Origin: Prevotella sp. BV3P1
Lineage (GTDB): Bacteria; Bacteroidota; Bacteroidia; Bacteroidales; Bacteroidaceae
NCBI RefSeq assembly: GCF_000479005.1
Contig: NZ_AWXC01000037.1
Coordinates: 62,001 to 126,000 of the forward strand
DNA: 64,000 nt
Reading direction: 5' to 3'
Positions 28,977 through 41,827 of this stretch are shown one piece after another. Positions within the stretch are counted from its first letter, which is position 1. Each line of letters opens with the position of its first letter. Below the pieces are notes generated by a model. It worked only from the letters and a program-made list of their open reading frames with translations. It was not told the origin of the DNA and did not search any database. A program made the position numbers and the translations under genes.

Positions 28977-31900
28977 ATGATTCTTTTCTTTAAAACCCCG
29001 CAAGAAACCATTATTGCCACCGAGATGGACCATCAACCCTCTCAAGAAGAAACCAACAAACTGTGCTGGCTTTTTGGTGGAGCAGAATGTATAGACACAC
29101 AACAGCTTGATGGAATCTATGTGGGGCCGCGCCGCGAGATGGTGACACCATGGAGTACAAATGCCGTTGAGATTACAGAAAACATGAATCTCACAGGCAT
29201 CACGCGTATCGAGGAATACTTCCCGGTAAGCTCCAAGGAGGCCACGCACGACCCAATGTTGCAACGTATGTACGAGGGTCTAGACCAAAGGCTGTTCACC
29301 GTAAACCGTGAGCCGGAGCCCATCAGGCATGTGGAGAATCTGGAGCAGTACAATGAAGACGAGGGATTGGCCCTTTCGCCCGAGGAGATGGCGTACTTGC
29401 ACACCATAGAAAAGCAGAACGGATGGCCGCTCACCGACAGCGAGATATTCGGATTCGCACAGATAAACTCGGAACATTGTCGGCATAAGATATTTAGTGG
29501 CACCTTCATCATCGACGGGGAGGAGAAAGAGTCGTCGCTCTTTGCGATGATCAAACGCACCACACAGGAGAATCCCGGCAAGATTTTGTCGGCCTACAAG
29601 GACAACGTGGCCTTTGCACAAGGCCCGGTCGTCGAGCAGTTCGCACCCGCTGACCAGTCTACCAGCGACTATTTCCAGGTGGAAGACATTGAGAGTGTGA
29701 TTTCACTGAAGGCCGAAACCCACAACTTCCCCACCACTGTGGAGCCGTTCAACGGTGCCGCGACGGGTACGGGAGGCGAGATTCGCGACCGTATGGGCGG
29801 TGGCGTAGGCTCTTGGCCATTAGCCGGAACGGCGGTGTACATGACCGCCTATCCGCGTTTGGAAGGCGAATCTCGCACCTGGGAGGACATCCTGCCCGTG
29901 CGGAAGTGGCTGTATCAGACACCCGAACAAATACTTATCAAGGCCTCGAACGGTGCCAGCGACTTCGGAAACAAGTTCGGACAACCGCTCATCTGCGGTT
30001 CGGTGCTGACGTTCGAACATCAGGAAGATGGTCAGAAGCTGGCTTACGACAAGGTTATCATGCTGGCTGGGGGCGTTGGCTACGGCAAGAAACGCGACTG
30101 TTTGAAGAAAGAACCACAGAAAGGAAACAAGGTCGTGGTGGTTGGGGGCGACAACTACCGCATCGGACTGGGTGGCGGTAGCGTGTCGTCCGTTGACACA
30201 GGGCGCTATACCAGCGGCATTGAGCTGAACGCCATACAGCGTGCGAACCCGGAAATGCAGAAGCGCGCCTACAACTTGGTGCGCGCCTTGGTGGAGGAAA
30301 AGGAAAATCCGGTGGTGTCCATCCATGACCATGGCAGTGCCGGTCACCTGAACTGTCTGTCGGAACTCGTGGAAGAGTGTGGCGGAGAGATTGATATGAC
30401 CAAGTTGCCTATCGGTGACAAGACGCTCAGTGCCAAGGAAATCATCGCCAACGAGAGTCAGGAGCGCATGGGACTGCTCATCGACGAGCGGCATCTGGAT
30501 CACGTCAAGGCCATCGCCGAGCGTGAGCGGGCACCGCTGTATGTGGTGGGTGAGACCACCGGCGACGCCCACTTCTCATTCGTACAGGCTGATGGCGTGA
30601 AGCCTTTCGACCTGGATGTGGCACAGATGTTTGGACACTCGCCCAAGACTATCATGACCGATGAGACCGTGACGCGCCACTATGAGGATGTGACCTATAG
30701 CACTGACCAGATAGATAGTTATATAAACAAGGTGTTGCAGCTGGAGGCCGTGGCGTGCAAAGACTGGCTCACCAACAAGGTGGACCGCTCGGTAACGGGC
30801 AAGATAGCACGCCAGCAGTGCCAAGGCGAAATACAATTGCCGCTCTCCGACTGTGGCGTGGTGGCTTTGGACTACCGCGGCAAGCGGGGTATCGCCACCG
30901 CCTTGGGACATGCTCCACAAGCCGGACTGGCGTCGCCAGAGGCCGGTAGCGTGCTGAGTGTGGCCGAATCGCTTACCAATATCGTGTGGGCACCGCTCGA
31001 AGATGGACTGGAGGGCGTCTCATTGTCAGCCAACTGGATGTGGCCATGCCGTGCACAAAAGGGCGAAGACGCACGCCTGTATGCCGCAGTGGAGGCCTTG
31101 AGCGACTTCTGTTGCTCGCTCCACATCAACGTACCCACGGGAAAAGACTCGCTGTCGCTTACCCAGAAATATCCAAACGGCGAGAAAATCATCTCTCCCG
31201 GAACCGTCATTGTCAGTGCGGGGGGCGAGGTGAAGGATGTCAGGAAGGTTGTTTCGCCGGTTTTGGTGAACAACAAGAACTCGTCACTCTATTACATCGA
31301 CTTCTCGTTCGATGACCAACGCCTCGGCGGCAGTGCCTTCGCACAGAGCTTAGGAAAGGTAGGCAGCGACGTTCCGACGGTGAAAAACCCTGAATACTTT
31401 GCCGACTGTTTCGGGGCAATACAGACGCTCATCAACAAAGGGTGGGTGATGGCCGGTCATGACATCAGTGCCGGTGGTCTGATAACCACGCTGTTGGAGA
31501 TGACTTTTGCCAACCAACAGGGCGGCATCCATGTGAACTTGTACGATGTGAACGGTGAGGACGTGGTGAAAAACCTGTTTGCAGAGAATCCCGGAGTGGT
31601 GATTCAGGTGTCTGACCTGCACAAGCATGCGCTGCGTGAATACTTAGAAAGCGAGGGTATTGGCTATGCCAAGATAGGCTACCCCACACCGAAGGAGCGC
31701 AAGATTGTCGTGAAGAAGAATGAATGGCAGCACGAGTTCGATATCGATGCCTTGCGCGAGGCGTGGTATCAGACATCATACGAGCTGGACAAGCGGCAGA
31801 GCATGAACGGCATGGCCGACCAGCGTCACCGCAACTACAAAGAGCAGCCACTGCAACTGCGGTTCAACGATGCCTTCACGGGCAAGCTCTCACAATACCA

Positions 31901-32684
31901 GCTCAACGCCGGCCGCCGCACACCTTCAGGTATCAGGGCGGCTATCATCCGGGAGAAAGGAACCAACGGCGAGCGCGAGATGGCTTACGCCTTGTATCTG
32001 GCGGGCTTTGACGTGAAGGATGTGATGATGACCGACTTGATCAGCGGCCGCGAGACGCTGGAAGACATCAACCTCATTGTGTTCTGTGGCGGTTTCTCCA
32101 ACAGTGACGTGCTCGGCTCGGCCAAAGGATGGGCAGGGGCATTCCTGTACAATCCCAAGGCCAAGGAAGCCCTCGACAGGTTCTATGCCCGCAAGGACAC
32201 GCTGTCGCTGGGCATCTGCAACGGTTGTCAGCTCATGGTTGAGCTCAACTTGATCAATCCCGAACATCAGCAAAGAACCCGCATGTTGCACAACGACTCG
32301 CACAAGTTTGAGAGTGCATTCCTTGGGTTGACCATCCCAGAGAACAACAGTGTGATGCTTGGAAGCCTCTCAGGCAGTAAGCTCGGCATTTGGGTTGCCC
32401 ACGGAGAGGGTAAATTCAGTCTGCCTGAGGGTGAGGAGAACTACCACATCATTGCCAAATACAGCTACGACACATATCCAGGCAATCCGAATGGCAGTGA
32501 CTACAGCGTGGCCGGCATCTGCTCCAAGGACGGGCGACACTTAGCTATGATGCCCCATCTGGAACGCTCCATCTTCCCATGGCAGAACGCCTATTACCCC
32601 CACAAGCGGCACATGGACGAGGTAACGCCATGGATAGAGGCGTTTGTGAATGCGAGAGAGTGGGTGGAGAAACAGGTTAAGTAG
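28977..32684 (+). CDS. purL: Phosphoribosylformylglycinamidine synthase (large single-chain type)
   Basis: This enzyme catalyses the fourth step of purine synthesis: FGAR + glutamine + ATP to FGAM. The 1235-residue chain has the linker domain (FGFAQINSEHCRHKIF), tandem AIRS-like halves (ETHNFPTTVEPFNGAATGTGGEIRD; HDISAGGLITTLLEM) and a C-terminal glutaminase. The glutaminase Cys is about C1084 (GICNGCQL), with H1194 and E1196 in MPHLERS. Length agrees with the fused type. A triplicated promoter module precedes it; octamer array O3 and the chromate-transporter genes follow. Confidence 0.98.
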   Translation: MILFFKTPQETIIATEMDHQPSQEETNKLCWLFGGAECIDTQQLDGIYVGPRREMVTPWSTNAVEITENMNLTGITRIEEYFPVSSKEATHDPMLQRMYEGLDQRLFTVNREPEPIRHVENLEQYNEDEGLALSPEEMAYLHTIEKQNGWPLTDSEIFGFAQINSEHCRHKIFSGTFIIDGEEKESSLFAMIKRTTQENPGKILSAYKDNVAFAQGPVVEQFAPADQSTSDYFQVEDIESVISLKAETHNFPTTVEPFNGAATGTGGEIRDRMGGGVGSWPLAGTAVYMTAYPRLEGESRTWEDILPVRKWLYQTPEQILIKASNGASDFGNKFGQPLICGSVLTFEHQEDGQKLAYDKVIMLAGGVGYGKKRDCLKKEPQKGNKVVVVGGDNYRIGLGGGSVSSVDTGRYTSGIELNAIQRANPEMQKRAYNLVRALVEEKENPVVSIHDHGSAGHLNCLSELVEECGGEIDMTKLPIGDKTLSAKEIIANESQERMGLLIDERHLDHVKAIAERERAPLYVVGETTGDAHFSFVQADGVKPFDLDVAQMFGHSPKTIMTDETVTRHYEDVTYSTDQIDSYINKVLQLEAVACKDWLTNKVDRSVTGKIARQQCQGEIQLPLSDCGVVALDYRGKRGIATALGHAPQAGLASPEAGSVLSVAESLTNIVWAPLEDGLEGVSLSANWMWPCRAQKGEDARLYAAVEALSDFCCSLHINVPTGKDSLSLTQKYPNGEKIISPGTVIVSAGGEVKDVRKVVSPVLVNNKNSSLYYIDFSFDDQRLGGSAFAQSLGKVGSDVPTVKNPEYFADCFGAIQTLINKGWVMAGHDISAGGLITTLLEMTFANQQGGIHVNLYDVNGEDVVKNLFAENPGVVIQVSDLHKHALREYLESEGIGYAKIGYPTPKERKIVVKKNEWQHEFDIDALREAWYQTSYELDKRQSMNGMADQRHRNYKEQPLQLRFNDAFTGKLSQYQLNAGRRTPSGIRAAIIREKGTNGEREMAYALYLAGFDVKDVMMTDLISGRETLEDINLIVFCGGFSNSDVLGSAKGWAGAFLYNPKAKEALDRFYARKDTLSLGICNGCQLMVELNLINPEHQQRTRMLHNDSHKFESAFLGLTIPENNSVMLGSLSGSKLGIWVAHGEGKFSLPEGEENYHIIAKYSYDTYPGNPNGSDYSVAGICSKDGRHLAMMPHLERSIFPWQNAYYPHKRHMDEVTPWIEAFVNAREWVEKQVK

Positions 32685-32716
32685 ACGAGTTGACAAGTTT
32701 ACGAGTTAACAAGTCG
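32684..32716. repeat. Octamer repeat array O3 (purL-chrA junction)
   Basis: A short run of four units (AGTTGACA, AGTTTACG, AGTTAACA) starts at the purL stop codon. Only the AGTT-type arm is present in the mRNA sense. The next gene begins 57 bp later. Confidence 0.7.
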
Positions 32717-32772
32717 GCTACATAATAAAACAAAGTATTCATTAGTAAGGAAACAATCACCATTCACAGCGC

Positions 32773-33363
32773 ATGGGCAATCCTATCAAAATTCCCAACA
32801 CGGTAGAGACATCGCAGGACAACCAGCGATGGTTAACGCTCTTTAAGACATTTGTCAAGATAGGAGCGTTTACCCTTGGCGGGGGCTATGCCATGATACC
32901 AATCATTGAAGCAGAAGTGGTTGACCGGCACAAGTGGATTGACAAGGACGAGTTTCTCGACCTTATTGCCATCGCACAAAGCTGTCCTGGCGTGTTCGCT
33001 GTTAACATCAGCATCTTCATAGGCTATAAGTTGCGAGGAACTTGGGGAGCCGTCTGCACCGCCATGGGTGCGTCGTTGCCCTCGTTTCTCATCATCCTGT
33101 TGATCGCCATGTTCTTCCATAGTTTCATGGAAGTGCCATGGATTGCCGCCATGTTCAACGGCATTCGCCCGGCTGTGGTGGCATTGATTGCTGTTCCCAC
33201 GTTCAACTTGGCCAAGAGTGCTGGCATCACACTGGTCAATTGCTGGATACCCATCATCTCAGCTCTGTTGATATGGGCCATCGGAGTGAATCCTATTTTC
33301 ATCATTATTGCCGCAGGTATCGGTGGATACATTTACGGACAATTCATCAAACCCACCGAGTAG
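32773..33363 (+). CDS. Chromate transporter family protein, first half
   Basis: A short-chain CHR protein of 196 residues with about six membrane segments. Family motifs are FVKIGAFTLGGGYAMIPIIE near residue 28, AIAQSCPGVFAVNISIFIGYKL and FNGIRPAVVALI. Short CHR proteins work as a pair of homologous halves with opposite topology; the second half follows after one base. The family includes chromate/sulfate antiporters, but many members have unproven substrates, so chromate export is only a family label here. Confidence 0.9.
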   Translation: MGNPIKIPNTVETSQDNQRWLTLFKTFVKIGAFTLGGGYAMIPIIEAEVVDRHKWIDKDEFLDLIAIAQSCPGVFAVNISIFIGYKLRGTWGAVCTAMGASLPSFLIILLIAMFFHSFMEVPWIAAMFNGIRPAVVALIAVPTFNLAKSAGITLVNCWIPIISALLIWAIGVNPIFIIIAAGIGGYIYGQFIKPTE

Positions 33364-33364
33364 C

Positions 33365-33940
33365 ATGATTTATCTCTATCTTTTTCTGACCTTCTTCCAG
33401 ATAGGTTTGTTTGGTTTCGGTGGCGGCTACGGCATGCTTTCGCTCATTCAGACAGAGACGGTGATACACCATCATTGGCTCAACAGTGCCGAGTTCACCA
33501 ACATTGTGGCCATCAGCCAGATGACACCCGGCCCCATTGGCATCAACTCGGCCACCTATTGCGGCTATGCGGCTATGCACAATGCGGGCTACGGCATGCC
33601 CATGGCCATCCTGGGATCTGCCACCGCCACCTTTGCCTTGGTGCTGCCATCACTCATCCTCATGATTCTCATCAGTAAAATGTTCATGAAGTACATGGAC
33701 ACAGAGCCCGTGCAGAATGTCTTTAGCGGACTGCGACCCGCCGTTGTGGGGTTGCTTGGCGCTGCCACCCTGCTACTCATGAACGAGGAGAACTTTGGCT
33801 CTATGATTAAAAACCCATGGCAATTCTGGATCAGTGTGGCTCTCTTCTGCGCCACTTTCATCGGAACAAAATATATGAAGATTAACCCTATCCGGATGAT
33901 ATGCTATGCGGCATTCGCAGGATTGATGCTGCTGTATTGA
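33365..33940 (+). CDS. Chromate transporter family protein, second half
   Basis: A second short-chain CHR protein of 191 residues. I place the start at 33365, one base after the partner's TAG; an in-frame ATG 57 bp upstream would lie inside the partner gene. Motifs repeat those of the first half: FFQIGLFGFGGGYGMLSLI, ISQMTPGPIGINSATYCGY and FSGLRPAVVGLLG. The pair is presumably made together as one transporter. Octamer array O4 follows. Confidence 0.9.
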   Translation: MIYLYLFLTFFQIGLFGFGGGYGMLSLIQTETVIHHHWLNSAEFTNIVAISQMTPGPIGINSATYCGYAAMHNAGYGMPMAILGSATATFALVLPSLILMILISKMFMKYMDTEPVQNVFSGLRPAVVGLLGAATLLLMNEENFGSMIKNPWQFWISVALFCATFIGTKYMKINPIRMICYAAFAGLMLLY

Positions 33941-33941
33941 G

Positions 33942-34150
33942 GGTTTATGAGTTGACGAGTTGACAAGGTGATAGTTGACAAGGTGAGAAGTTGACGAGTT
34001 GACAAGTTAATGGCTATAAACTTGTGAACTTGTAAATGCGTAAACATCTTGAGTAAAACGCTTTCAACTCGTTTACTTGTCTACTTGTCAACTCATCAAC
34101 TAAACCAACTATCACCTCGTCAACTTGTAAACTCGTCACCTCGTCAACTA
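33942..34150. repeat. Octamer repeat array O4 (chrA-eamA junction)
   Basis: Units AGTTGACG/AGTTGACA and GGTGATAGTTGACAAGG run over about 33950-34010. Inverted units (AACTCGTT, AACTCATC, AACTTGTA, AACTCGTC) run over about 34065-34150. A long imperfect hairpin is possible. In the mRNA sense the AGTT arm comes first. Confidence 0.8.
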
Positions 34151-34164
34151 AAAAAGAATATCCA

Positions 34165-35082
34165 ATGAACAAACTACATGGTTTTGTAGGTGCCATCACA
34201 TCTGCAACGGCCTTTGGGCTTATACCACTCTTTAGTCTTCCAGTATTAGCAACAGGTATGCCCTCCACCGCAGTGTTGGTGTATCGCTTCGCTTTTGCCT
34301 GCCTCATTATGCTTATTGTGCTGATGTATCAACGGCAAAGTCTACACCTTCACTTTGGCGAATCGCTTCGCCTCATGCTGCTATCCGTCGTCTACACGGG
34401 GTCGGCTGTTTTCCTTATTGAGGGCTATCGTTATCTGTCCAGCGGCATCGCAACCGTCATTATGTTTTCATATCCTGCGTGGACCGCTCTCTTAATGATG
34501 ATTTTTAGGGGTGAAAAGGCTTCGGTTACAACCTTTTCAGCCATTGGACTGGCCGTAGCAGGTGTATGTTTCTTATCAGGAATTGAGAACGGTGTAGGCA
34601 ATATCTCTGTTTTGGGCATCTGCTTAGAGCTTTTGTCAGGACTGTCATACGCTATTTATATGGTTGCCTACCCTACGATGAACATACGCAACATGCCCAC
34701 CATAAAAGTTAACTTTTATATTTTCTTCTTCACGATGCTACTGCTCACGTTATACGCCATATTCACATCTGGTGGGTTGCCAGCCATTCATACGGGTACG
34801 ACTCTGCTCAATCTCTTCCTCTTGGGCTTGCTTCCAACAGTAGTAAGCAACATCACCCTCATCTTGGCACTGAAGAGTATCGGCAGCACCCTGGTGGCCA
34901 TCCTCGGCGCTTTCGAGCCACTGACCGCCATGTGCATCGGCATTGCCGTCTTTGGTGAGCCGTTCACCACGAGCATCGCCATTGGCTTTGTGCTGATTCT
35001 CGCCGCCGTGGTGCTGCTCATCCTGAAGAAATCGCCAGCTGAAGTAGAAGCCCAACCCGTTCAACAGCACGAAAGGAGATAA
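34165..35082 (+). CDS. EamA-family (DMT) transporter
   Basis: An inner-membrane protein of 305 residues with ten predicted membrane segments in two EamA repeats (about 8-140 and 155-290). The start is MNKLHGFVGAITSATAFGLIP. The late segment ALKSIGSTLVAILGAFEPLTA is characteristic of the second repeat. Members export amino acids, nucleotides or other metabolites; the substrate cannot be told from sequence. It follows octamer array O4 and converges with the beta-galactosidase gene (15-bp gap). Confidence 0.88.
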   Translation: MNKLHGFVGAITSATAFGLIPLFSLPVLATGMPSTAVLVYRFAFACLIMLIVLMYQRQSLHLHFGESLRLMLLSVVYTGSAVFLIEGYRYLSSGIATVIMFSYPAWTALLMMIFRGEKASVTTFSAIGLAVAGVCFLSGIENGVGNISVLGICLELLSGLSYAIYMVAYPTMNIRNMPTIKVNFYIFFFTMLLLTLYAIFTSGGLPAIHTGTTLLNLFLLGLLPTVVSNITLILALKSIGSTLVAILGAFEPLTAMCIGIAVFGEPFTTSIAIGFVLILAAVVLLILKKSPAEVEAQPVQQHERR

Positions 35083-35097
35083 GTCGGGTGTACCGAC

Positions 35098-38361
<3,264 letters not shown>

Positions 38362-38431
38362 TTTTCTGTGTCATTCGTTGGCGCATTCATTTTCTTTCCT
38401 ATCCTTGCTTTTGTTCAATATTTTGCCTGAA

Positions 38432-38808
38432 AAAAGCCTTTAAAACGGCATGTACAAACTTTCAAACCAGAAAAAATCAATAGGCAGGGAGGATGCAAGA
38501 TAAGGTTTACGCTGCCAAATAAATCGTATTTTTACATTAAAACAAGGCGTTTTTGGGGTAAAAAGCATCATCTTACCTGTCAATTTGCATGCTCTTTTCC
38601 TCCAAAAGCATGCAGATTGTCGCACAAAAGCAATGCTTTTGGTAGTGAAAACGTTGAGGAAAAGGTGGAATAGGAAGGCCTACGTTTGTAAATGTTTGTG
38701 TGTTAGTTCAATACAAATTTCGCTCATTTTTAGCGTATTTGCGAACGAGTGCTCTTGTGTTTGAAAATACGCGAAGCATGAATAACTTGTTTGTCAAGAA
38801 AAATCATC
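38432..38808 (+). repeat. Intergenic element copy D (reference copy)
   Basis: The boxes are AAAACGGC (38442-38449), AGAAAAAATCAATAGG (38469-38484), AAAAGCATCATCTT (38561-38574), AAAAGCATGCAGATTGTC (38604-38621), the palindrome-like CAAAAGCAATGCTTTTG (38625-38641), TTTTTAGCGTATTTGC (38727-38742) and GTCAAGAAAAATCATC (38793-38808). From 38469 to 38808 is 340 bp, the same length and box spacing as the inverted copy E. It lies between two divergent promoters. Confidence 0.8.
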
Positions 38809-38895
38809 ATCACCCGCCATCCTGACCTGCCTGCTGCCCTTCGCCTTGTTTCCTATTTTTATGTTGGGAGTCTTTGGCTTTTGTTGTGGAAAAAC

Positions 38896-38926
38896 TTGTT
38901 CATTCGCCGCTAAATCTCTATATTTG
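38896..38926 (+). promoter_or_regulatory. Promoter of the 38956 gene
   Basis: TTG (38896-38898), 20 nt, TATATTTG (38919-38926) matches the Bacteroidota consensus. Confidence 0.75.
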
Positions 38927-38955
38927 CATTAACAAAACCATCCAAATGAGACATC

Positions 38956-39777
38956 ATGAAAAAGTTGTTCATCGTTTTTCTATCGTGTTTGTTTGCCAGT
39001 TCTGCCAGTGCGTTATCTAATAAGGTGTCGCCTCTGGTACAAAATTCGGCACCCTCATCGGGAAACAGGAGCGAGGGAAAAGAAATCTTGGGATATTTTT
39101 CGCTTGGCATGGAACAGTACGGCAGCTTCATCCAAGCGGTGGAGCAGTTCAATAAAGATAAGTGTACCAACTACACGAAGAGCGATTTGAGTGAGGGGAG
39201 ATGCTTTAAAATAGACAATATTCCGTTTGTTTTTTACAATGGATATCCCTTGTTTTCTACCATTTGCTGCAACAATATCATGGAGAATCAGCTGGAGGAT
39301 GCGGCACAATATAAAGATGAGGTGATCTCTTCTGCACCAGCCGTAAACTTCCTCAACGACTCTCTGGTTTCTTTTTTCATTGTTTCCGTCACCACCAAGA
39401 CGCTCAATTACGAAGGTGAATATGGCCTTTCCATAGACCGTCTGAAAGCCGATGAACCTTATCGGGTGTTGAGGCAAACCGTTGATTCTATTGTGGTTAG
39501 CCTGACAAAGAAGTACGGTAAGCCAAGTAAAGCCTTTTCGCAACGGCTCTACAAGCCATGCTTCACACCGTTGTTTGGTGAGAGTGGCGTGGTGGAACCT
39601 TTGTACGAATGGACCAGTGGGGCGTTGACGATATGTACGGGCATAAGGGTTGAGGGCCCGGATGGAATCTCGCGTGCCTTCGTGTCATTTGTTGATAACC
39701 GCAAGATGCGCCTGTCGTATCTCAAGAAGGCTTTTGCCAAGGCCGAAGACGCATCTGACAAATCTGTTCAGTGGTAA
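38956..39777 (+). CDS. Secreted protein of unknown function
   Basis: I do not recognise a family. The 273-residue product begins with a clear signal peptide (KLFIVFLSCLFASSASA), so it is exported; there is no lipobox. The mature part is mixed alpha/beta with no repeats. It has a CC pair (FSTICCNNIM, near residue 100), two further Cys (CFTPLF, TICTG) and a segment DSIVVSLTKKYGKPSKAF like helix regions of small periplasmic proteins. It has its own promoter and is followed 17 bp later by the esterase/HAD fusion gene, so the two may be co-transcribed. Confidence 0.75.
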   Translation: MKKLFIVFLSCLFASSASALSNKVSPLVQNSAPSSGNRSEGKEILGYFSLGMEQYGSFIQAVEQFNKDKCTNYTKSDLSEGRCFKIDNIPFVFYNGYPLFSTICCNNIMENQLEDAAQYKDEVISSAPAVNFLNDSLVSFFIVSVTTKTLNYEGEYGLSIDRLKADEPYRVLRQTVDSIVVSLTKKYGKPSKAFSQRLYKPCFTPLFGESGVVEPLYEWTSGALTICTGIRVEGPDGISRAFVSFVDNRKMRLSYLKKAFAKAEDASDKSVQW

Positions 39778-39794
39778 AGAAAAAAGGTATAGAA

Positions 39795-40790
39795 ATGGAA
39801 AATCCAACTAAGAAACAATATCCTGATTTAATGAAGGGCAAGACCCTTATGTATGTCCACGGCTTCATGTCGTCGGGCCAATCTGGCACGGTAGCCATGC
39901 TTAGGGAGCTGCTGCCCCAGGCGAACGTCGTGGCAGAAGACCTGCCGGTGCATCCCGCCGAGGCGATGGATCTGCTGAGGCAACTGTGCCAAAGCCATCA
40001 GCCCGACCTCATTATAGGTACCTCCATGGGCGGCATGTATACCGAGATGCTCACGGGTTACGACCGCATATTGGTGAATCCGGCCTTCCAGATGGGTCTG
40101 ACCATGCACGACCACGGCATGATGGGCAAGCAAGTTTTCCAGAATCCCCGCAAGGACGGCGAAACTGAGTTGATTGTCACCAAGGCGTTGGTCAACGAGT
40201 TCAAGGACATCACGGAACAGTGTTTCGCCAATGTCACGCCTGAGGAGCAAAGACGGGTGTACGGTCTCTTTGGCGACAAGGACCTGCTGGTGCATACTTT
40301 CGACCTTTTTCGCGAGCACTATCCACAGGCTATCCACTTCCATGGCGCCCATAGGCTCACCGACAAGGTGGCCTTCCACTATCTCATTCCTGTGATTCGC
40401 TGGATTGATGACCAGCAAGAAGGACGCGAACGCCCCATCGTTTACATCGACTACGCGACGCTGCACGACAGTTACGGCAAGGCCACGTCGAGCATGCGCA
40501 AGGCCTATGAGATGCTTATCGAGCGGTATGATGTCTATGTGGTGGCCGCAGCACCTACTAACAACCATGCTTATATGGGCGAGGTGCAGGCGTGGGTGGA
40601 GGAGTATCTGTCGGCTCCGGCCTACAATCGGGTAATCTTCACCAATCAGCCGCAGCTGCTCTATGGCGACTATCTCATCGCCCCCAAGGCGCAAAAAGGC
40701 TTTATGGGAACTTGTTTGGCTTATGGAAGTGATGAGTTTAAGACGTGGGAAGAACTCATTGTGTACTTCGACCGCCTGGGTGGACAGTAG
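39795..40790 (+). CDS. YqiA-like alpha/beta hydrolase fused to a degenerate HAD (NT5C-like) domain
   Basis: A predicted cytoplasmic protein of 331 residues from the ATG at 39795, which follows an AAGG-type ribosome site. A start 24 bp upstream would overlap the previous gene. Residues about 12-195 resemble UPF0227/YqiA esterases: LMYVHGFMSSGQSG, nucleophile S77 in GTSMGGMY, and LFGDKDLLVH. From about 210 the sequence resembles 5'(3')-deoxyribonucleotidases (YDVYVVAAAP, VIFTNQPQLLYGDYLI). However, the expected DxD nucleophile motif reads DYATLHD, and the acidic pair after GDYLI is missing (APKAQKG). The HAD half is probably non-catalytic. Confidence 0.8.
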   Translation: MENPTKKQYPDLMKGKTLMYVHGFMSSGQSGTVAMLRELLPQANVVAEDLPVHPAEAMDLLRQLCQSHQPDLIIGTSMGGMYTEMLTGYDRILVNPAFQMGLTMHDHGMMGKQVFQNPRKDGETELIVTKALVNEFKDITEQCFANVTPEEQRRVYGLFGDKDLLVHTFDLFREHYPQAIHFHGAHRLTDKVAFHYLIPVIRWIDDQQEGRERPIVYIDYATLHDSYGKATSSMRKAYEMLIERYDVYVVAAAPTNNHAYMGEVQAWVEEYLSAPAYNRVIFTNQPQLLYGDYLIAPKAQKGFMGTCLAYGSDEFKTWEELIVYFDRLGGQ

Positions 40791-40799
40791 CCAATTCTG

Positions 40800-41180
40800 T
40801 TATTGTAGCTTCTGTATTTGGTCGCGTGTCACATAGGTTACACCATGAACCTTGGTCAATCGTTTGGCTGTTTTTCGCAAGCTCTTTCCATCAGGAACCT
40901 TGATAGCGAACCCGCATGATAACCGGTATTCGTGCAACACCTCACAATTCATCTTTTTGAAAGCGTTCAATAGTGGTTCTTTGCCGATATGTGTGTCGTA
41001 GAATACCATCAAGGTATTCTTGCTGTAGCGTGTTCCTGCCCGCTGTTCGGCGACCACCTTGTCAGCCGAATCTCTATTCACGGCGCAGCCAGAGCAGGTC
41101 AATACTATCATCAGAAACGATAAGCAGTGTTGGAGAATGTGCATTTGACGCACCGAATGACTTATCTTTTTTGCCATCAT
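40800..41180 (-). CDS. Small lipoprotein, possibly with a peptidase-I9/propeptide-like fold
   Basis: The product is 126 residues if the start is at 41180 (MM; the second Met is equally possible). A lipoprotein signal is visible (SFLMIVLTCSGC). The remainder (NTLMVFYDTHIGKEPLLNAF, LSCGFAIKVPDGKSLRKTAK, VHGVTYVTRDQ) has the beta-alpha-beta-beta-alpha-beta pattern of subtilisin propeptides and I9 inhibitors, where a short chain ends with V..V..D. That resemblance is an inference of low certainty. It starts 7 bp after the guaD stop, so it is probably the second gene of a guaD operon. Confidence 0.7.
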   Translation of the reverse strand: MMAKKISHSVRQMHILQHCLSFLMIVLTCSGCAVNRDSADKVVAEQRAGTRYSKNTLMVFYDTHIGKEPLLNAFKKMNCEVLHEYRLSCGFAIKVPDGKSLRKTAKRLTKVHGVTYVTRDQIQKLQ

Positions 41181-41187
41181 TCGCTGC

Positions 41188-41655
41188 CTAATAAGTTGTC
41201 TTGTCCTTGCTTTCCATCCACATGTCAAACGCTTTTCGTGCCTCTTCGGGCAGCAAAATCTGCATTTGTTTATGCCGATCGGCTGGTTGGAGGGCAATCT
41301 CGTGGTAGATAAAGTCGTCGTCAAACCCTATGCGTGCAGCATCCTTGCGATCGTTGGCGTAATAGATGCGATCCAGATGAGCCCAATAGATGGCACCTAA
41401 ACACATGGGACAAGGCTCGCAGGAGGTGTAGATATCGCAACCAGTGAGGTCGAACGTGCCTAACTTGCGTGCGGCTTGTCTGATGACATTCACCTCGGCG
41501 TGTGCCGTGGGGTCGTGGTCTAAGGTAACGGTATTGGATGCTTCGGCAATGATTTCTCCATCTTTGGCAATCACGGCACCGAAAGGTCCGCCGCCCGTGC
41601 GTACACTTTTTTCAGACAGGGCGATAGCCCTGCGCATGATATCTTGTTGATTCAT
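41188..41655 (-). CDS. guaD: Guanine deaminase (cytidine-deaminase fold)
   Basis: GuaD converts guanine to xanthine in the cytoplasm. The 155-residue protein has the zinc site motifs HAEVNVIR and CEPCPMCLGAIYW. The flanking text (GGGPFGAVIAKDGEIIAE, DPTAHAE, RKDAARIGFDDDFIY) is close to Bacillus-type guanine deaminase rather than to tRNA adenosine deaminase. I placed the start at 41655 (MNQQDIMRRAI); an upstream in-frame ATG would add 17 hydrophobic residues untypical of the family. A -7 box TATATTTG lies on the minus strand at 41701-41694. Confidence 0.9.
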   Translation of the reverse strand: MNQQDIMRRAIALSEKSVRTGGGPFGAVIAKDGEIIAEASNTVTLDHDPTAHAEVNVIRQAARKLGTFDLTGCDIYTSCEPCPMCLGAIYWAHLDRIYYANDRKDAARIGFDDDFIYHEIALQPADRHKQMQILLPEEARKAFDMWMESKDKTTY

Positions 41656-41827
41656 CAATGATTTGTTTTGAATAAAGAATGTTATTGTGATGACAAATAT
41701 ACGCAAAATGCCATGAAAAGGGGAGGGGCAGTACCATATTTTTGATTATCTTTGCAACACGCGTGCAGGCCAAGCCCAAACGAAACACTTTTTAACCCAC
41801 ATGCGAGGACGACCCTAGAACCACGAC

